64,000 nucleotides of DNA from Archivesica marissinica (GCA_014843695.1 CM026398.1:16925593-16989592); one strand, 5' to 3'. Positions 46,364 to 58,530 are shown, counted from the first letter of the stretch. The notes: a model not told the origin generated them from the sequence alone. Numbers and translations: made by a program.

Positions 46364-46562
46364 TGGCGTAGCTTCCTATTGGCCTATACTTTCCCCCGAA
46401 AAATCGAAAACATAAAAATGCCAAATTTGCAACAAAAATCGGGGGGCTAGGATTAAATTATATACACTATAAATAGTTTTCCTGGGGACGACCCCCGGAC
46501 CCCCCTCCCGTCTTAAGTTTTAAGTTGGCCTACACATCGATTCCAGCCAAGCTACACACCTG
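46364..46562. mobile_element. MITE with 8-bp target duplication (hAT-like)
   Basis: The ends TGGCGTAGCTTCC and (complemented) CAGGTGTGTAGCTTGGCTGG are imperfect inverted repeats sharing GTAGCTT. The direct repeat ACCATCAT lies at 46356-46363 and 46563-46570. The GGGGACGACCCCCGGACCCC interior is typical of short hAT-like elements. About 200 bp, noncoding. Confidence 0.65.
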
Positions 46563-46716
46563 ACCATCATGCCATTGTAGGTTTCGGGTATTCATGTGCT
46601 GGAGACTTAGATGCATCCTACACCATACAAATGGTAGTACTTGATACACATCACACACAAGATTAGTGTTGGAGCCACATTAACTATGAGCGGTGAATGA
46701 CAGGATAGTTACCTTA

Positions 46717-46902
46717 GTTTATACAAATTTATTTTAGCTCGATTGCGAAACAAATTCTTACAACTTATATTAATCACTCTCGATACCTCATTCCTGATGG
46801 AATCCATCGCCACGAGGGAGAGAGAACAATCGTAATGGTTCCAGTGGGGCTCGAACCGTTCGCACCTGAAGCGAACGCGCATCCACTGCGCTATCACGAC
46901 TT
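46717..46902 (-). mobile_element. S3 SINE with internal deletion
   Basis: 3' end and head as in the other S3 copies, but the segment GAGGCAACGTGGAATTTAAA with TGCCTTGCCTAAGGGC is missing after GAGAGAGAACAATCG, and CTCCGGACC is lost from the head. Confidence 0.8.
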
Positions 46903-47120
46903 GAACCACATCACTGTTTATACGACGGCGGGCTCTCTGGCAGGGTTAGTTATCGATGGAAGACAGCGTGCAGAAATACCCAGTACTGGAGTAGGAGGTG
47001 TTGGCAAGTTAGTTGGTAGACGGCGTCTGAGAAGGTGGTGGACATAGTAGTGTGTAGTGTGTGGCTTGATGTTTGATCGTTGAGGAGCAATCTCAACGAG
47101 CCATTTATTTCTAACTGATG

Positions 47121-47316
47121 TGTGACGTTTTACGTTTATTTATCGTCGCTATCATTTGGCCATATGAGCGATGTTTCCTGACGAGATTAGTAATTTTAGA
47201 TTGTTGGAGGATAGTGCAATGATACAGACAGAGACCCATTCCAGAGTCTCCTCTGGTTCTTTTACGTGCACGGTGTAAAGCACCGACACGAGACCTCGGT
47301 TTAAAGTCCTATTGGA
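47121..47316 (-). mobile_element. S2 SINE, head missing
   Basis: The body and 3' end are present (AGACAGAGACCCATTCCAGA, GCACCGACACGAGACCTCGG); the tRNA-like head is absent after GTTTAAAGTCC, so the copy is 5'-truncated. Confidence 0.8.
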
Positions 47317-47665
47317 AACAACTACTATACATATTTGTATCATTTTCCAACGCAGTGTTCTCCCTTTGGTGCTGCATTCACCTGGTCAATCCGAACATTC
47401 AGTTACCAATATCTGCTGCAATATACATCCACATATTTCAAGGGGCTAAAATATTAGGAGCTTTGTATTACAGAAATTCCCTAATGACAGTTTAATGTGT
47501 TTATGGATAAATAATACTTGCTATTATATGATACTCTGCTGCACTATAATGTTCATCCTCTGTTACTAATACAATAATAATAATAATAAAGACTTTAATA
47601 GAGATAACTCATTTGAACAATTAAGTCAATCTACGATGAGGCCATCAAATGAACAATGAACACAT
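47317..47665. other. No recognisable feature
   Basis: AT-rich spacer with an AATAATAATAATAATAA microsatellite near 47570-47588. Confidence 0.45.
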
Positions 47666-48640
47666 GTGATGTATTATTATATGATTATGTATTATTATAT
47701 GATTATGTACTATTATATGATTATGTACTATTATATGATTCTGTATTATTATATGATTATGTACTATTATATGATTATGTATTATTATATGATTATGTAT
47801 TATTATATGATTATGTACTATTATATGATTATGTACTATTATATGATTGTGTATGTACTATTATATGATTATGTACTATTATATAATTATGTATTATTAT
47901 ATGATTATGTATTATTATATGATTATGTACTATTATATGATTATGTACTATTATATGATTATGTATTATTATATGATTATGTATTATTATATGATTATGT
48001 ACTGTTATATGATTATGTACTATTATATGATTATGTACTATTATATGATTATGTACTATTATATGATTCTGTATTATTATATGATTATGTATTATTAGAT
48101 TGTGTACTATTATATGATTATGTACTATTATATGATTATGTATTCTTATATGATTATGTATTATTATATGATTATATACTATTATTAGATTATGTATTAT
48201 TATATTGTGTATTATTATATGAGTATGTATTATTAGATTGTGTATTATTATATGATTATGTACTGTTATATGATTATGTATTATTATATGATTATGTACT
48301 ATTATATGATTGTGTATTATTATATGATTATGTATTATTATATGATTATGTATTATTATATGATTATGTATTATTATATGATTATGTACTATTATATGAT
48401 TATGTACTATTATATGATTGTGTATTATTATATGATTATGTATTATTATATGATTATGTATTATTATATGATTATGTACTATTATATGATTATGTACTAT
48501 TATATGATTATGTATTATTATATGAGTATGTACTATTATTAGATTATGTATTATTAGATTGTGTATTATTATATGAGTATGTATTATTAGATTGTGTATT
48601 ATTATATGATTATGTACTATTATATGATTATGTACTATAT
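47666..48640. repeat. 18-bp AT-rich minisatellite, about 54 copies
   Basis: The unit TATTATATGATTATGTAY repeats for nearly 1 kb; shortened variants (TATTATTAGATTGTGTAT) recur in 48090-48240 and 48530-48600. Because 18 is divisible by 3, it gives a stop-free frame of 328 codons (VLLYDY repeat), which is not a gene. Confidence 0.95.
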
Positions 48641-48689
48641 ATACAAGTCTGATAATACATGTACAATGTTGTTCTGTCCTGATATTACG

Positions 48690-49150
48690 TGATTCTGGAC
48701 GTCAGTCTTAAAATTGTATTGTCTATGTGTTTTAGTGTATACACATTTATTTTATCTCGATTACGAAACAAGTTCTTACAACTTATATTAATCACTCTCG
48801 AGACCTCATTCCTGATGGAATCCATCGCCACGAAAGAGAGAGAAGAGGCAACGTGGAATTTAAATGCCTTGCCTAAGGGCACAATCGTAACGGCTCCAGC
48901 GGGGCTCGAACTCCGGACCGTTCGCACCTGAAGCGAACGCGCATCTACCACGCTATCACGACTTCCACTTCTATGTGTTTTGTCCATGAGAGGTCGTGAC
49001 TGAGTGTTAATCCAATGTATTTTACGGAATTAGTGTAATTGAGTGGGGTATCATGTAATTTGTATTGGAACACTACGGGGTTTGGTTTTTATGTGGGTAA
49101 TTCTTAGTACTTCACATTTATCGGGATTGAATTCCGACCATGAAAGTACA
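48690..49150 (-). pseudogene. LINE reverse-transcriptase C-terminal fragment split by a SINE
   Basis: On the minus strand 49150-48982 reads SEFNPDKCEVLRITHIKTKP, then, after a one-base frameshift, VVFQYKLHDTPLNYTNSVKY and IGLTLSHDLSW. This is the thumb/C-terminal RT region of jockey/CR1-type elements. The reading KHIDNTILRLTSRIT continues at 48721-48685 on the far side of the S3 SINE (48734-48969). The fragment is therefore older than the SINE. Confidence 0.75.
48734..48969 (-). mobile_element. S3 SINE inserted into a LINE fragment, with TSD
   Basis: A complete S3 element flanked by the 12-bp direct repeat TCTATGTGTTTT at 48722-48733 and 48970-48981. Both sides belong to the same LINE reading, which proves the insertion and its exact limits. 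Confidence 0.93.
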
Positions 49151-49344
49151 GACATATGGGGCAAATATGGGGCTGAATACTGAATACATAGCAAAACGAC
49201 GCCCCATACACATACGGAGCGCCATTTTGCTATTTATTCAGTAGTTTTAGGAATCCATAATTCAATTATTGGATATCCATAATTCGATATATTCCATCCA
49301 TAAGTCCAAGCTATTTATCGAATTATGAATATCCAAAAATAGAA

Positions 49345-49790
49345 TTATGGATATCTTAGTTTAATCATCTTGTATTGCTTGTTTATATACAATAGAATTA
49401 CAAATATAAATATGCTAAAGTCCGCCTCCGTGGTCGAGTGGTTAAGGTCGCTGACTTGTATACCACTGTAACCTATCATCACTGATGGTCACGGGTTCGA
49501 GCCCCGCTCAGGCCGTGTCTCATTTATATGAAAAAGTTGGCAGTTTCTTACGGAGGTTGGTGCACCCAAGTACTGGTTAACCGCTGGAGCCTGCCCAGGA
49601 AAGGTGTTGTTAGGTAAACTGCCCGCCGGCGATATAGCCCAAAATGGTGCTGATGCAGGCGTAAAACCCGAATCATAACATATATATCATAATATAAACA
49701 TGCTAAATATATAAGCAAACTGATACAACTGCAATGCTATGCTTATACTTGAAAACTGTAAGAATAAAAAATCTAGAAGCAATTGCCCTC
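49345..49790. repeat. Dispersed repeat R, filled by an S1 SINE
   Basis: Outside the SINE this matches 58350-58530 (TTTATATACAATAGAATTAC; TATAAGCAAACTGATACAAC; TGCAATGCTATGCTTATACT). The SINE interrupts it; the copy at 58350 is uninterrupted. Confidence 0.8.
49419..49680 (+). mobile_element. S1 SINE, full length
   Basis: It starts AGTCCGCCTCCGTGGTCGAG and contains GGTTAAGGTCGCTGAC, GGGTTCGAGCCCCGCTCAGG and CGTAAAACCCGAATCATAAC. Flanking ATAAATATGCTAAA and ATAAACATGCTAAA form a probable 14-bp target duplication with one mismatch. Confidence 0.88.
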
Positions 49791-49904
49791 CCTAAGTGCC
49801 TCCCCAATAAACCAGATTGATGTTAACAAAATGACCGTAGCGATGTGTAGTGACAAAACAAATAAAATATATCAAAATAAATAGAGAAACATTCTATAAT
49901 ATGG

Positions 49905-50140
49905 ATATCCAATAATCAAAAGGAACTATGGATATCCAACAATATAATTATGGATATCCAAAAATAGAATTATGGATATCCAAAAATAGAATTATGGATA
50001 TCCAAAAATAGAATTATGGATATCCAAAAATATAATTATGGATATCCAAAAATAGAATTATGGATATCCAAAAATAGAATTATGGATATCCAAAAATAGA
50101 ATTATGAATATCCAAAAATAGAATTATGAATATCCATAAA
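49905..50140. repeat. 22-bp minisatellite inside the TIR element
   Basis: The unit AATTATGGATATCCAAAAAT plus AG repeats about 10 times. GGATATCC is itself palindromic, and single units appear in inverse sense at 49240-49350, so the array grew from one arm of the element. Confidence 0.9.
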
Positions 50141-50327
50141 TGCTGAATAAATAGCAAAACGGATGGCGGGAATTACGGGAATAATAAAACTTCCGCTGTT
50201 ATCATTTTTTTGTTCCCTGCAAAAACATTTCCGCCAGTTTGACCTATAGGCCTATTTTCTCATTGGTTCCCTATGTTTCATAGTTGTATATATATTGTTC
50301 AAGATCGAAACTTATTCAGCCTAGCAA

Positions 50328-50601
50328 GTGTGTGTTTTACGTTTATTTATCGTCGCTACCGGTTGCCCATATGAGCGACGCCTCCTGAAGAGATTAGTAA
50401 TTTTAGATTGTTGGAGGATAGTGCAATGATACAGACAGAGACCCATTCCAGAGTCTCCTCTGGTTCTTTTACGTGCACGGTGTAAAGCACCGACACGAGA
50501 CCTCGGTTTAACGTCCCATCTGAAAGACTGGTTAATTTTATTAGGGTCAGACGGGGGATCGAACCTGCGATCCCTGGATTACCAGTCCAACGTGTTAACC
50601 G
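50328..50601 (-). mobile_element. S2 SINE, slightly 5'-truncated, with TSD
   Basis: Flanked by the 11-bp repeat CAGCCTAGCAA at 50317-50327 and 50602-50612. The minus-strand 5' end begins GGTTAACACGTTGGACTGGT, so about 20 bases of the tRNA-like head are missing. Truncation at the 5' end with an intact 3' end is what incomplete reverse transcription gives. Confidence 0.9.
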
Positions 50602-50612
50602 CAGCCTAGCAA

Positions 50613-50928
50613 TGGTTGTATAAGCTTTATATAGCACATGCTATATATGCAAACTTTGACCAAAGCCGATTGATATTAGGGGACAAGGGACACTTATCTA
50701 CGAATGACTGCCTGTCGGCCAAACATATCCCAAAACACACTGATAAAAACACTAATTTGGCATTAGTAGTACATCCGCTGTCTGTTGTTACGGAGTAACT
50801 GAACATACAAGTACAATACAGCATTTCTGAAAAGGAAGTGATATGTTTGTAGTCATTTCGTATGTCGGTATACCGCGGGACCTATATATGTGCGTTAAAA
50901 GTTGGCCGAACACCTGCATTTGCTGTTT
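50613..50928. other. No recognisable feature
   Basis: Intergenic sequence between the S2 SINE and the TTAAAGCAG element. Confidence 0.45.
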
Positions 50929-51532
50929 AAAGCAGAATTACATCGTATGAAATAAAAGATATTTGAACAATTCAAATTTTACGTATGGGTAGCAATGCTG
51001 CTACACATTCTAACATTATACTTTGTATGCTTATGTTCATTTGGTAAACAGTGTTTTTTTGCGATAAAACAAGCTCGAAACCGAAAGTAGGACTTTCCGA
51101 GTCGATCGGTCACGCACTTGTTTACAACCGGAACGCATCGTCCGCACTTGTTTACATTCTGAATGCTTCTTTCCCATTTGTCCCACGTTGTCTTTTTAAT
51201 TAAATTACTTGATATGTTGATTCATACCTCTGTTATCTAAGTCTGTTAGGGACATGTCTACATCCCCGCGAGGGGTTCGACATTAGAGGAAGATATATAG
51301 TATTTCATGTTCAAAATATATACGTTGTTTTCTACATCCTCTTTTGTTTCACGCATGTGCGCTGGGCGTGTTTACATTTCGTGTGTTGATAAACAAATTC
51401 GCGTATACGACGGTTTAAATTTATTGGAATTTTATCGTTTCCGAGCGACTATTTCGATTTTTGTAAAAAACACACACATTAGTATTTATATTTTACCCAA
51501 AACATCCTTTATTATGATGTAATGCTGCTTTA
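50929..51532. mobile_element. TIR element with TTAAAGCAG ends
   Basis: The left end TTAAAGCAGAATTACATC and complemented right end TTAAAGCAGCATTACATC are inverted repeats about 600 bp apart. The interior contains CTTGTTTACA repeats and, in inverse sense, GTATACGCG...TTTGTTTATC...TGTAAAC, which resembles the 869-1383 family. The 71-aa ORF within it has no known match. Confidence 0.55.
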
Positions 51533-51865
51533 ATACATTTCCTCATAAGTAGGCCTAGGCCTATTTATTACGTTCAGATGGCCTCTATGCGTTTTGACTA
51601 CTGTCTAGTTTTAGTTTAGTTTAATCCTATTTTATTGCTCGATTCGTTTTACATATACATGCGAATACAAAACATGATAAACTTAAAGAAAGTCAAACGG
51701 GTCGGGCCACAAGTTTTAACAACATTGACTACTGTCAAAAGCACGGCCAGCAGACACACATAAATAATGTTGCAATGCTGTACACATTCTTGGGAAATGT
51801 TTTCCTATTAAAGTGTTGCAGAATGTAATAAGAGCTCTTCAATATCAATTGACATTACAACCCAT
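51533..51865. other. Spacer with part of dispersed repeat R
   Basis: 51600-51725 shares TTTAGTTTAGTTTAATC and GGGCCACAAGTTTTAACAAC with 42331-42355 and 58350-58520. Otherwise nothing is seen. Confidence 0.4.
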
Positions 51866-52180
51866 ATGGCACATTTTTTACATTTAACATTAACTTCTGT
51901 TCGTAACCTAGACAACCCTCATCAATATATCCTAACGAAATGTCTTTTCACTGTATTGTTGTCATATTGTAATTGTCACAACTTGAGACAGATATTATGG
52001 AGACATATCATTAACAAATGTGGTATACATATATATGATCCCTTTATGCGTGTCAGCCCACATGATCAGTTGTTTCATCTGTTAGCAGGTCTCAGTTATT
52101 ATAAAGCTGATGATGATGATGTCACAATTCTTTGTCTTGTTATTGACATATTGTATAAAATGTTTTTGATAACTAAATAA
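51866..52180 (+). pseudogene. Possible retroelement C-terminal remnant
   Basis: A 104-codon frame reads LRQILWRHIINKCGIHIYDP, then FMRVSPHDQLFHLLAGLSYY. This recalls the poorly conserved tail that follows RT in invertebrate LINE proteins (LW..I...G...Y......Q...LL.G). There is no catalytic motif, so the similarity is weak and from memory. It may be meaningless. Confidence 0.25.
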
Positions 52181-52224
52181 GACTGTGAACAGCTATGAAA
52201 CATTAGTGGAGTATCCATCGTTGT

Positions 52225-55085
52225 GCAACATATAGTGTACATCATATAGTGTACAACATATAGTGTACAACAACATATAGTGTACCACATATAGTGTACA
52301 ACAACATATAGTGTACAACATATAGTGTACAACATCATATAGTGTACAACATATAGTGTACATCATATAGTGTACAACAACATATAGTGTACAACAACAT
52401 ATAGTGTACAACATATAGTCTACAACAACATATAGTGTACAACATATAGCGTACATCATATAGTGTACATAATATAGTGTACATCATATAGCGTACATCA
52501 TATAGTGTACATAATATAGTGTACATAATATAGTGTACATCATATAGCGTACAACATATAGTGTACAACATAGAGTGTACATCATATAGTGTATAACATT
52601 ATAGTGTACATCATATAGTGTACATCATATAGTGTACAACATATAGTGTACAACATATAGTGTACATCGTATAGTGTACAAATATAGTGTACATCATATA
52701 GTGTACAACATATAGTGTACATCATATAGTGTACATCATATAGTGTACAACATATAGTGTACATCATATAGTGTACAACATCATATAGTATACATCATAT
52801 AGTGTACATCATATAGTGTACAGCATATAGCGTACATCATATAGTGTACAACATATAGTGTACAGCATATAGCGTACATCATATAGTGTACAACATATAG
52901 TGTACAACAACATATAGTGTACCACATATAGTGTACAACAACATATAGTGTACAACATATAGTGTACAACATCATATAGTGTACAACATATAGTGTACAT
53001 CATATAGTGTACAACAACATATAGTGTACAACAACATATAGTGTACAACATATAGTCTACAACAACATATAGTGTACAACATATAGCGTACATCATATAG
53101 TGTACATAATATAGTGTACATCATATAGCGTACATCATATAGTGTACATAATATAGTGTACATAATATAGTGTACATCATATAGCGTACAACATATAGTG
53201 TACAACATAGAGTGTACATCATATAGTGTATAACATTATAGTGTACATCATATAGTGTACATCATATAGTGTACAACATATAGTGTACAACATATAGTGT
53301 ACATCGTATAGTGTACAAATATAGTGTACATCATATAGTGTACAACATATAGTGTACATCATATAGTGTACATCATATAGTGTACAACATATAGTGTACA
53401 TCATATAGTGTACAACATCATATAGTATACATCATATAGTGTACATCATATAGTGTACAGCATATAGCGTACATCATATAGTGTACAACATATAGTGTAC
53501 AGCATATAGCGTACATCATATAGTGTACAACATATAGTGTACATCATATAGTGTACATCATATAGTGTACAACATATAGTGTACAACATATAGTGTACAT
53601 CGTATAGTGTACACATATAGTGTACATCATATAGTGTACAACATATAGTGTACATCATATAGTGTACATCATATAGTGTACAACATATAGTGTACATCAT
53701 ATAGTGTACAACATCATATAGTATACATCATATAGCGTACATCATATAGTGTACAACATATAGTGTACATCATATAGTGTACAACATATAGTGTACATCA
53801 TATAGTTTACAACATCATATAGTGTACATCATATAGTGTACATCATATAGTGTACATCATATAGTGTACAACATATAGTGTACAACATACAGTGTACATC
53901 ATATAGTGTACAACATACAGTGTACATCATATAGTGTACAACATACAGTGTACATCATATAGTGTACAACATACAGTGTACATCATATAGTGTACAACAT
54001 ACAGTGTACATCATATAGTGTACATCATATAGTGTACATCATATAGTGTACATCATATAGTGTACAACATCATATAGTGTACATCATATAGTGTACATCA
54101 TATAGTGTAAATCATATAGTGTACATCATATAGTGTACAACATATAGTGTACATCATATAGTGTACAACATACAGTGTACAACATACAGTGACTGTGTAC
54201 ATCATATAGTGTACAACATACAGTGTACATAATATAGTGTACATCATATAGTGTACATCATATAGTGTACATCATATAGTGTACATCATATACTGTACAT
54301 CATATAGTGTACAACATATAGTGTACATCATATAGTGTACATCATATAGCGTACAACATACAGTGACTGTGTACAACATATAGTGTACATCATATAGTGT
54401 ACATCATATAGTGTACAACATACAGTGTACATCATATAGTGTACATCATATAGTGTACAGCATATAGTGTACACAATATAGTGTACAACATATAGCGTAC
54501 ATCATATAGTGTACATCATATAGTGTACATCATATAGTGTACAACATATAGCGTACATCATATAGTGTATATCATATAGTGTACATCATATAGTGTACAT
54601 CATATAGTGTACAACATATAGTGTACATCATATAGTGTACATCATATAGTGTACATCATATAGTGTACATCATATAGTGTACATCATATAGTGTACAACA
54701 TATAGGGTACAACATATAGGGTACAACATATAGTGTACAACATATAGGGTACAACATATAGTGTACGACATATAGTGTACAACATATAGTGTACAACATA
54801 TAGTGTACGACATATAGTGTACATAATATAGTGTACAACATATAGTGTACAACATATAGTGTACATCATATAGTGTACATCATATAGTGTACAACATATA
54901 GTGACTGTGTACATCATATAGTGTACATCATATAGTGTACAACATATAGTGTACATCATATAGTGTACAACATATAGTGTACATCATATAGTGTACAACA
55001 TATAGTGTACAACATATAGTGTACAACATATAGTGTACATCATATATTGTACATCAGATATTGTACATCATATAGTGTACAACAT
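52225..55085. repeat. 14-bp satellite with 637-bp higher-order repeat
   Basis: The basic unit CATATAGTGTACAA/CATATAGTGTACAT repeats about 200 times. A 637-bp block is duplicated: the landmark TAGTGTACCACATATAG is seen near 52278 and 52915, and TACATCGTATAGTG near 52664 and 53301. A shorter third part recurs 295 bp later. Many stop-free minus frames (CCTLYDVHYMMYTI) result; none is a gene. Confidence 0.95.
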
Positions 55086-56140
55086 CATATACTCTGCAAC
55101 GTCATATAGTCTGCAACATCATATAGTCTGCAACATCATATAGTGTACAACATCATATAGTCTGCAACATCATATAGTATGCAACATCATATACTCTGCA
55201 ACATCATATAGTCTGCAACATCATATAGTCTGCAACATCATATAGTGTACAACATCATATAGTCTGCAACATCATATATTCTGCAACATCATATACTCTG
55301 CAACATCATATAGTCTGCAACATCATATAGTCTGCAACATCATATAGTGTACAACATCATATAGTCTGCAACATCATATAGTATGCAACATCATATAGTG
55401 TGCAACATCATATAGTCTGCAACATCATATAGTCTGCAACATCATATAGTGTACAACATCATATAGTCTGCAACATCATATATTCTGCAACATCATATAC
55501 TCTGCAACATCATATAGTCTGCAACATCATATAGTCTGTAACATCATATAGTCTGCAATAGTCTGCAACATCATATAGTGTACAACATCATATAGTGTAC
55601 AACATCATATATTCTGCAACATCATATAGTGTACAACATCATATAGTGTACAACATCATATAGTGTACAACATCATATAGTGTACAACATATAGTGTACA
55701 AATCATATAGTCTGCAAACATCATATAGTCTGCAACATCATATAGTCTGTAACATCATATAGTCTGCAACATCATATAGTCTGCAACATCATATAGTCTG
55801 CAACATCATATAGTCTGCAATAGTCTGCAACATCATATAGTGTACAACATCATATAGTCTGCAACATCATATAGTCTGCAACATCATATAGTGTACAACA
55901 TCATATAGTCTGCAACATCATATATTCTGCAACATCATATACTCTGCAACATCATATAGTCTGCAACATCATATAGTCTGTAACATCATATAGTCTGCAA
56001 TAGTCTGCAGCATCATATAGTGTACAACATCATATAGTCTGCAACATCATATAGTCTGCAATAGTCTGCAACATCATATATTGTACAACATCATATAGTC
56101 TGCAACATCATATAGTCTGCAAACATCATATAGTCTGCAA
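55086..56140. repeat. 17-bp satellite continuous with the 14-bp satellite
   Basis: The unit AACATCATATAGTCTGC repeats about 60 times, with AACATCATATAGTGTAC versions mixed in. It shares CATATAGT with the 14-bp unit and follows it without a break, so one probably arose from the other by a 3-bp change in unit length. Confidence 0.93.
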
Positions 56141-56801
56141 CAGTAGTTATGTCCGTGTTGTTCTAGTTCAGATGCTCAACGATAGCATATCATAGGACAT
56201 ATTGTTATATATGTTCTTTTTGCATTTCGTTTCGGCAAGAATTCATACACTAAGGAGTCTGTTTTGGAATATGTAATTGTTCATGACCATGCGCACGTAT
56301 ATAATGTTGTTGTGTATTAAATGTTAGTACTCATTCAATTCAGCAATTCAGAATATTACATTCAAATCTTTGATATGAGTGGTAATTGTGCATACTGTTA
56401 TATGGTACACATATGTTCGGCTGTTGTAAGATATGTGTGTACATACATTTGATTTACATTTGTGCTGTTATATGTTTGCATATTGTGTTCCTTATAACTA
56501 TGTTAGGCCCTTCAAATTTGGAGGAAAATAAAGTATCATTATTATTATTCCGTAGTCAGTTTTGATTAATTTAGACTTTATAATTAATAGGCTTATTTAT
56601 AGTATTGTGCATGTCAGTATAAATAAAAATTAAATATTGAAATGTGAAATTCTTACCTAATAATAACATCTATACTAGAATATGAATAAGCTTTAATATT
56701 GACCACCAATCGACCAGTATTTACCACTTTGAGAGTATTGACAGGGCGGTAACCGCCCCTCGAATCGACCGACCAACGTTGTTTATATACACGTCGACAT
56801 G
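56141..56801. other. No recognisable feature
   Basis: AT-rich intergenic sequence; no exon, TIR pair or array found. Confidence 0.45.
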
Positions 56802-57056
56802 TTATGTTATATTTCGGGTTTTACGCCTGCATCAGCACCATTTTGGGCTATATCGCCGACGGGCAGTTGACCTAACAACACCTTTCCTGGGCAGGCTCCA
56901 GCGGTTAACCAGTACTTGGGTGCATCAACCTCCGTAAGAAACTGCCAACTTTTTCATATAAATGAGACACGGTCTGAGCGGGGCTCGAACCCGTGACAAG
57001 CAGTGATGATAGGTTACAGTGGTCAGCGACCTTAACAACTCGACCACGGAGGAGGA
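56802..57056 (-). mobile_element. S1 SINE
   Basis: 3' end TATATTTCGGGTTTTACGCC at the left; head GGGGCTCGAACCCGTGAC and CTCGACCACGGAGG at the right. A short deletion removes TATACAAG from the head region. Confidence 0.85.
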
Positions 57057-57598
57057 CCCGACGACATGTAAATGTTAGTTATTTTGTATTTGTGTCTAAT
57101 CACGGAAATCTGGAAATTGTCAGAATATATGCACCATTAACGTTGTGGATAATATATTTCATAGTCCTGTCAAATTTAATATTAATAACTACTATGGTTG
57201 TAAGCATCTTTATAATTGCAAAACACATTTATTTCTTGCACTTCATCAGGGAGGTACGTTTTTGCATGACTGGTCTCGTTGTACAAGATGCTGATTGAAG
57301 CATGCATTGTAGTTCTACAAGTTATGTTCTTACATTTGAAAATTAAAGAAACCATATTGCTTCTATCTTTGCATATACTATTACCAATACATGGGTATTT
57401 ATAATTACTTGTTCATCTATTGACGGCGTCCTTTGATACTTTGCTTCAATATATTTCTTGTTTATGTTTGTACCATTATAGTTAATATCTGCCCGTGCCA
57501 CCGCCGCTCGCCATGACGATCAGTTATGGACAACAGCGGTATCGGTAGCTATAATACAGGCCATTTTGAAACACCGATTCCAACATGTACACATAAAT
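57057..57598. other. No recognisable feature
   Basis: AT-rich sequence; the ORF at 56993-57298 begins inside the SINE and has no known similarity. Confidence 0.4.
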
Positions 57599-57855
57599 TG
57601 TGGCGTCAGCTGTTCAGTGATAGAGCGTTGGATTTGGAATGTATGTATGTTCCATTAATGCCAAACCCTTTGCGGGGACCTAGACATGATTTCCTGGGCA
57701 GGCTTAGTCGACCTAAGCCGTTAGCCAGTACGAAGGAATGTGTGTGAGGTGCCTTGCTCAAAGACACTACATACGTGACCTGACCGAATATCGAACCCCG
57801 AGACCGTTCGATTCCAAATCTGACGCTCTATCATTGGACCACGGACGCCACACCC
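57599..57855 (-). mobile_element. S6 SINE with an extra inverted head (foldback)
   Basis: 57641-57855 is an S6 element on the minus strand: head GTGGTCCAATGATAGAGCGT and GGGGTTCGATATTCGGTC, 3' part with GGCACCTCACACACATTCC. Immediately left of its 3' end, 57599-57640 is a second S6 head on the plus strand (GTGGCGTCAGCTGTTCAGTG, ATAGAGCGTTGGATTTGGAA). The two heads can pair across the element. Other S6 pieces are at 59576-59772, 59826-59980 and 58283-58345. Confidence 0.7.
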
Positions 57856-57923
57856 TGGAATGGAATGGGTTCCAATACTGTGCCAGTGCCCGTATGTAGA
57901 TCTAGTCACGTTCCTTAGCTTAA

Positions 57924-58159
57924 CCCTTTCAACACCACAGACCTCTAAATTGGGTTACAAAAAAGTGTAGATCCAGATGAGCCGGCTCGTGACGAGCCAT
58001 CTCATCAGGATCTGCACTTTTTTCAAGTAATATAACTATTTTTAGATAAAAAATTACCCATTTTGATAAATGAACTGATCCAAATGTAATTTTGTTATTA
58101 ATTTATTGGTCTAAAAATACCATGGACCAGTCCATGTCAGTTACTTGGTGTTGAATGGG
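57924..58159 (-). mobile_element. TTAA-flanked MITE, family P, inverted
   Basis: CCCTTTCAACACCA to TGGTGTTGAATGGG with TTAA at 57920-57923 and 58160-58163. The internal order is reversed relative to 5619, so this is the only minus-oriented copy here. Confidence 0.85.
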
Positions 58160-58282
58160 TTAACAATATTTCTTTCTTTGAATAAACAAATCTACAAGTA
58201 TCTATTATCCATACATGTACATGTATAGGGACTACATGTAGGATTGAAGAGAAAGCAACCTGCTTGTATGGTTACCTCTGAA

Positions 58283-58345
58283 ATCACAGTCCTTGAGCAA
58301 GGCACCTCACACACATTGCTTAGTACTGGGCAGTGTTTAACCACT
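58283..58345 (+). mobile_element. S6 SINE body fragment
   Basis: CCTTGAGCAAGGCACCTCAC, ACACATTGCTTAGTACTGG and GGTTAA-like words match the S6 body in the opposite sense to 59576-59772. Confidence 0.5.
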
Positions 58346-58349
58346 TATG

Positions 58350-58530
58350 ACTTAGTTTAATCATATTGTATTGCTTATTTATATACAATACGATTACACA
58401 TATAAACATGATAACTATATAAGCAAAATGATACAACTGCAATGCTATACTTATACTTGAACACTGTAAGAATAAAATCTAGAAGCAAAATGGTTGGGCC
58501 ACACGTTTTACCAACATTAGCGAGTGCCCT
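58350..58530. repeat. Dispersed repeat R, empty copy
   Basis: This is the uninterrupted version of 49345-49790: CACATATAAACATGATAACT runs straight into TATAAGCAAAATGATACAAC. It ends in GGGCCACACGTTTTACCAAC, the word shared with 42331 and 51700. Confidence 0.8.

Larger units (their letters stand above)
49205..50170. mobile_element. Composite TIR element with nested insertions
   Basis: The left end GCGCCATTTTGCTATTTATT and complemented right end CGCCATCCGTTTTGCTATTT are inverted repeats; each is followed inside by GGATATCCATAATT words. Between them lie a dispersed repeat (49345-49790), itself split by an S1 SINE (49419-49680), and a 22-bp array (49905-50140). The order of events reads as outer element, then repeat, then SINE. 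Confidence 0.55.

Noticed and set aside
47656..48652. 328-aa frame
   Set aside because: Translation of the AT-rich 18-bp array; low-complexity VLLYDY repeat.
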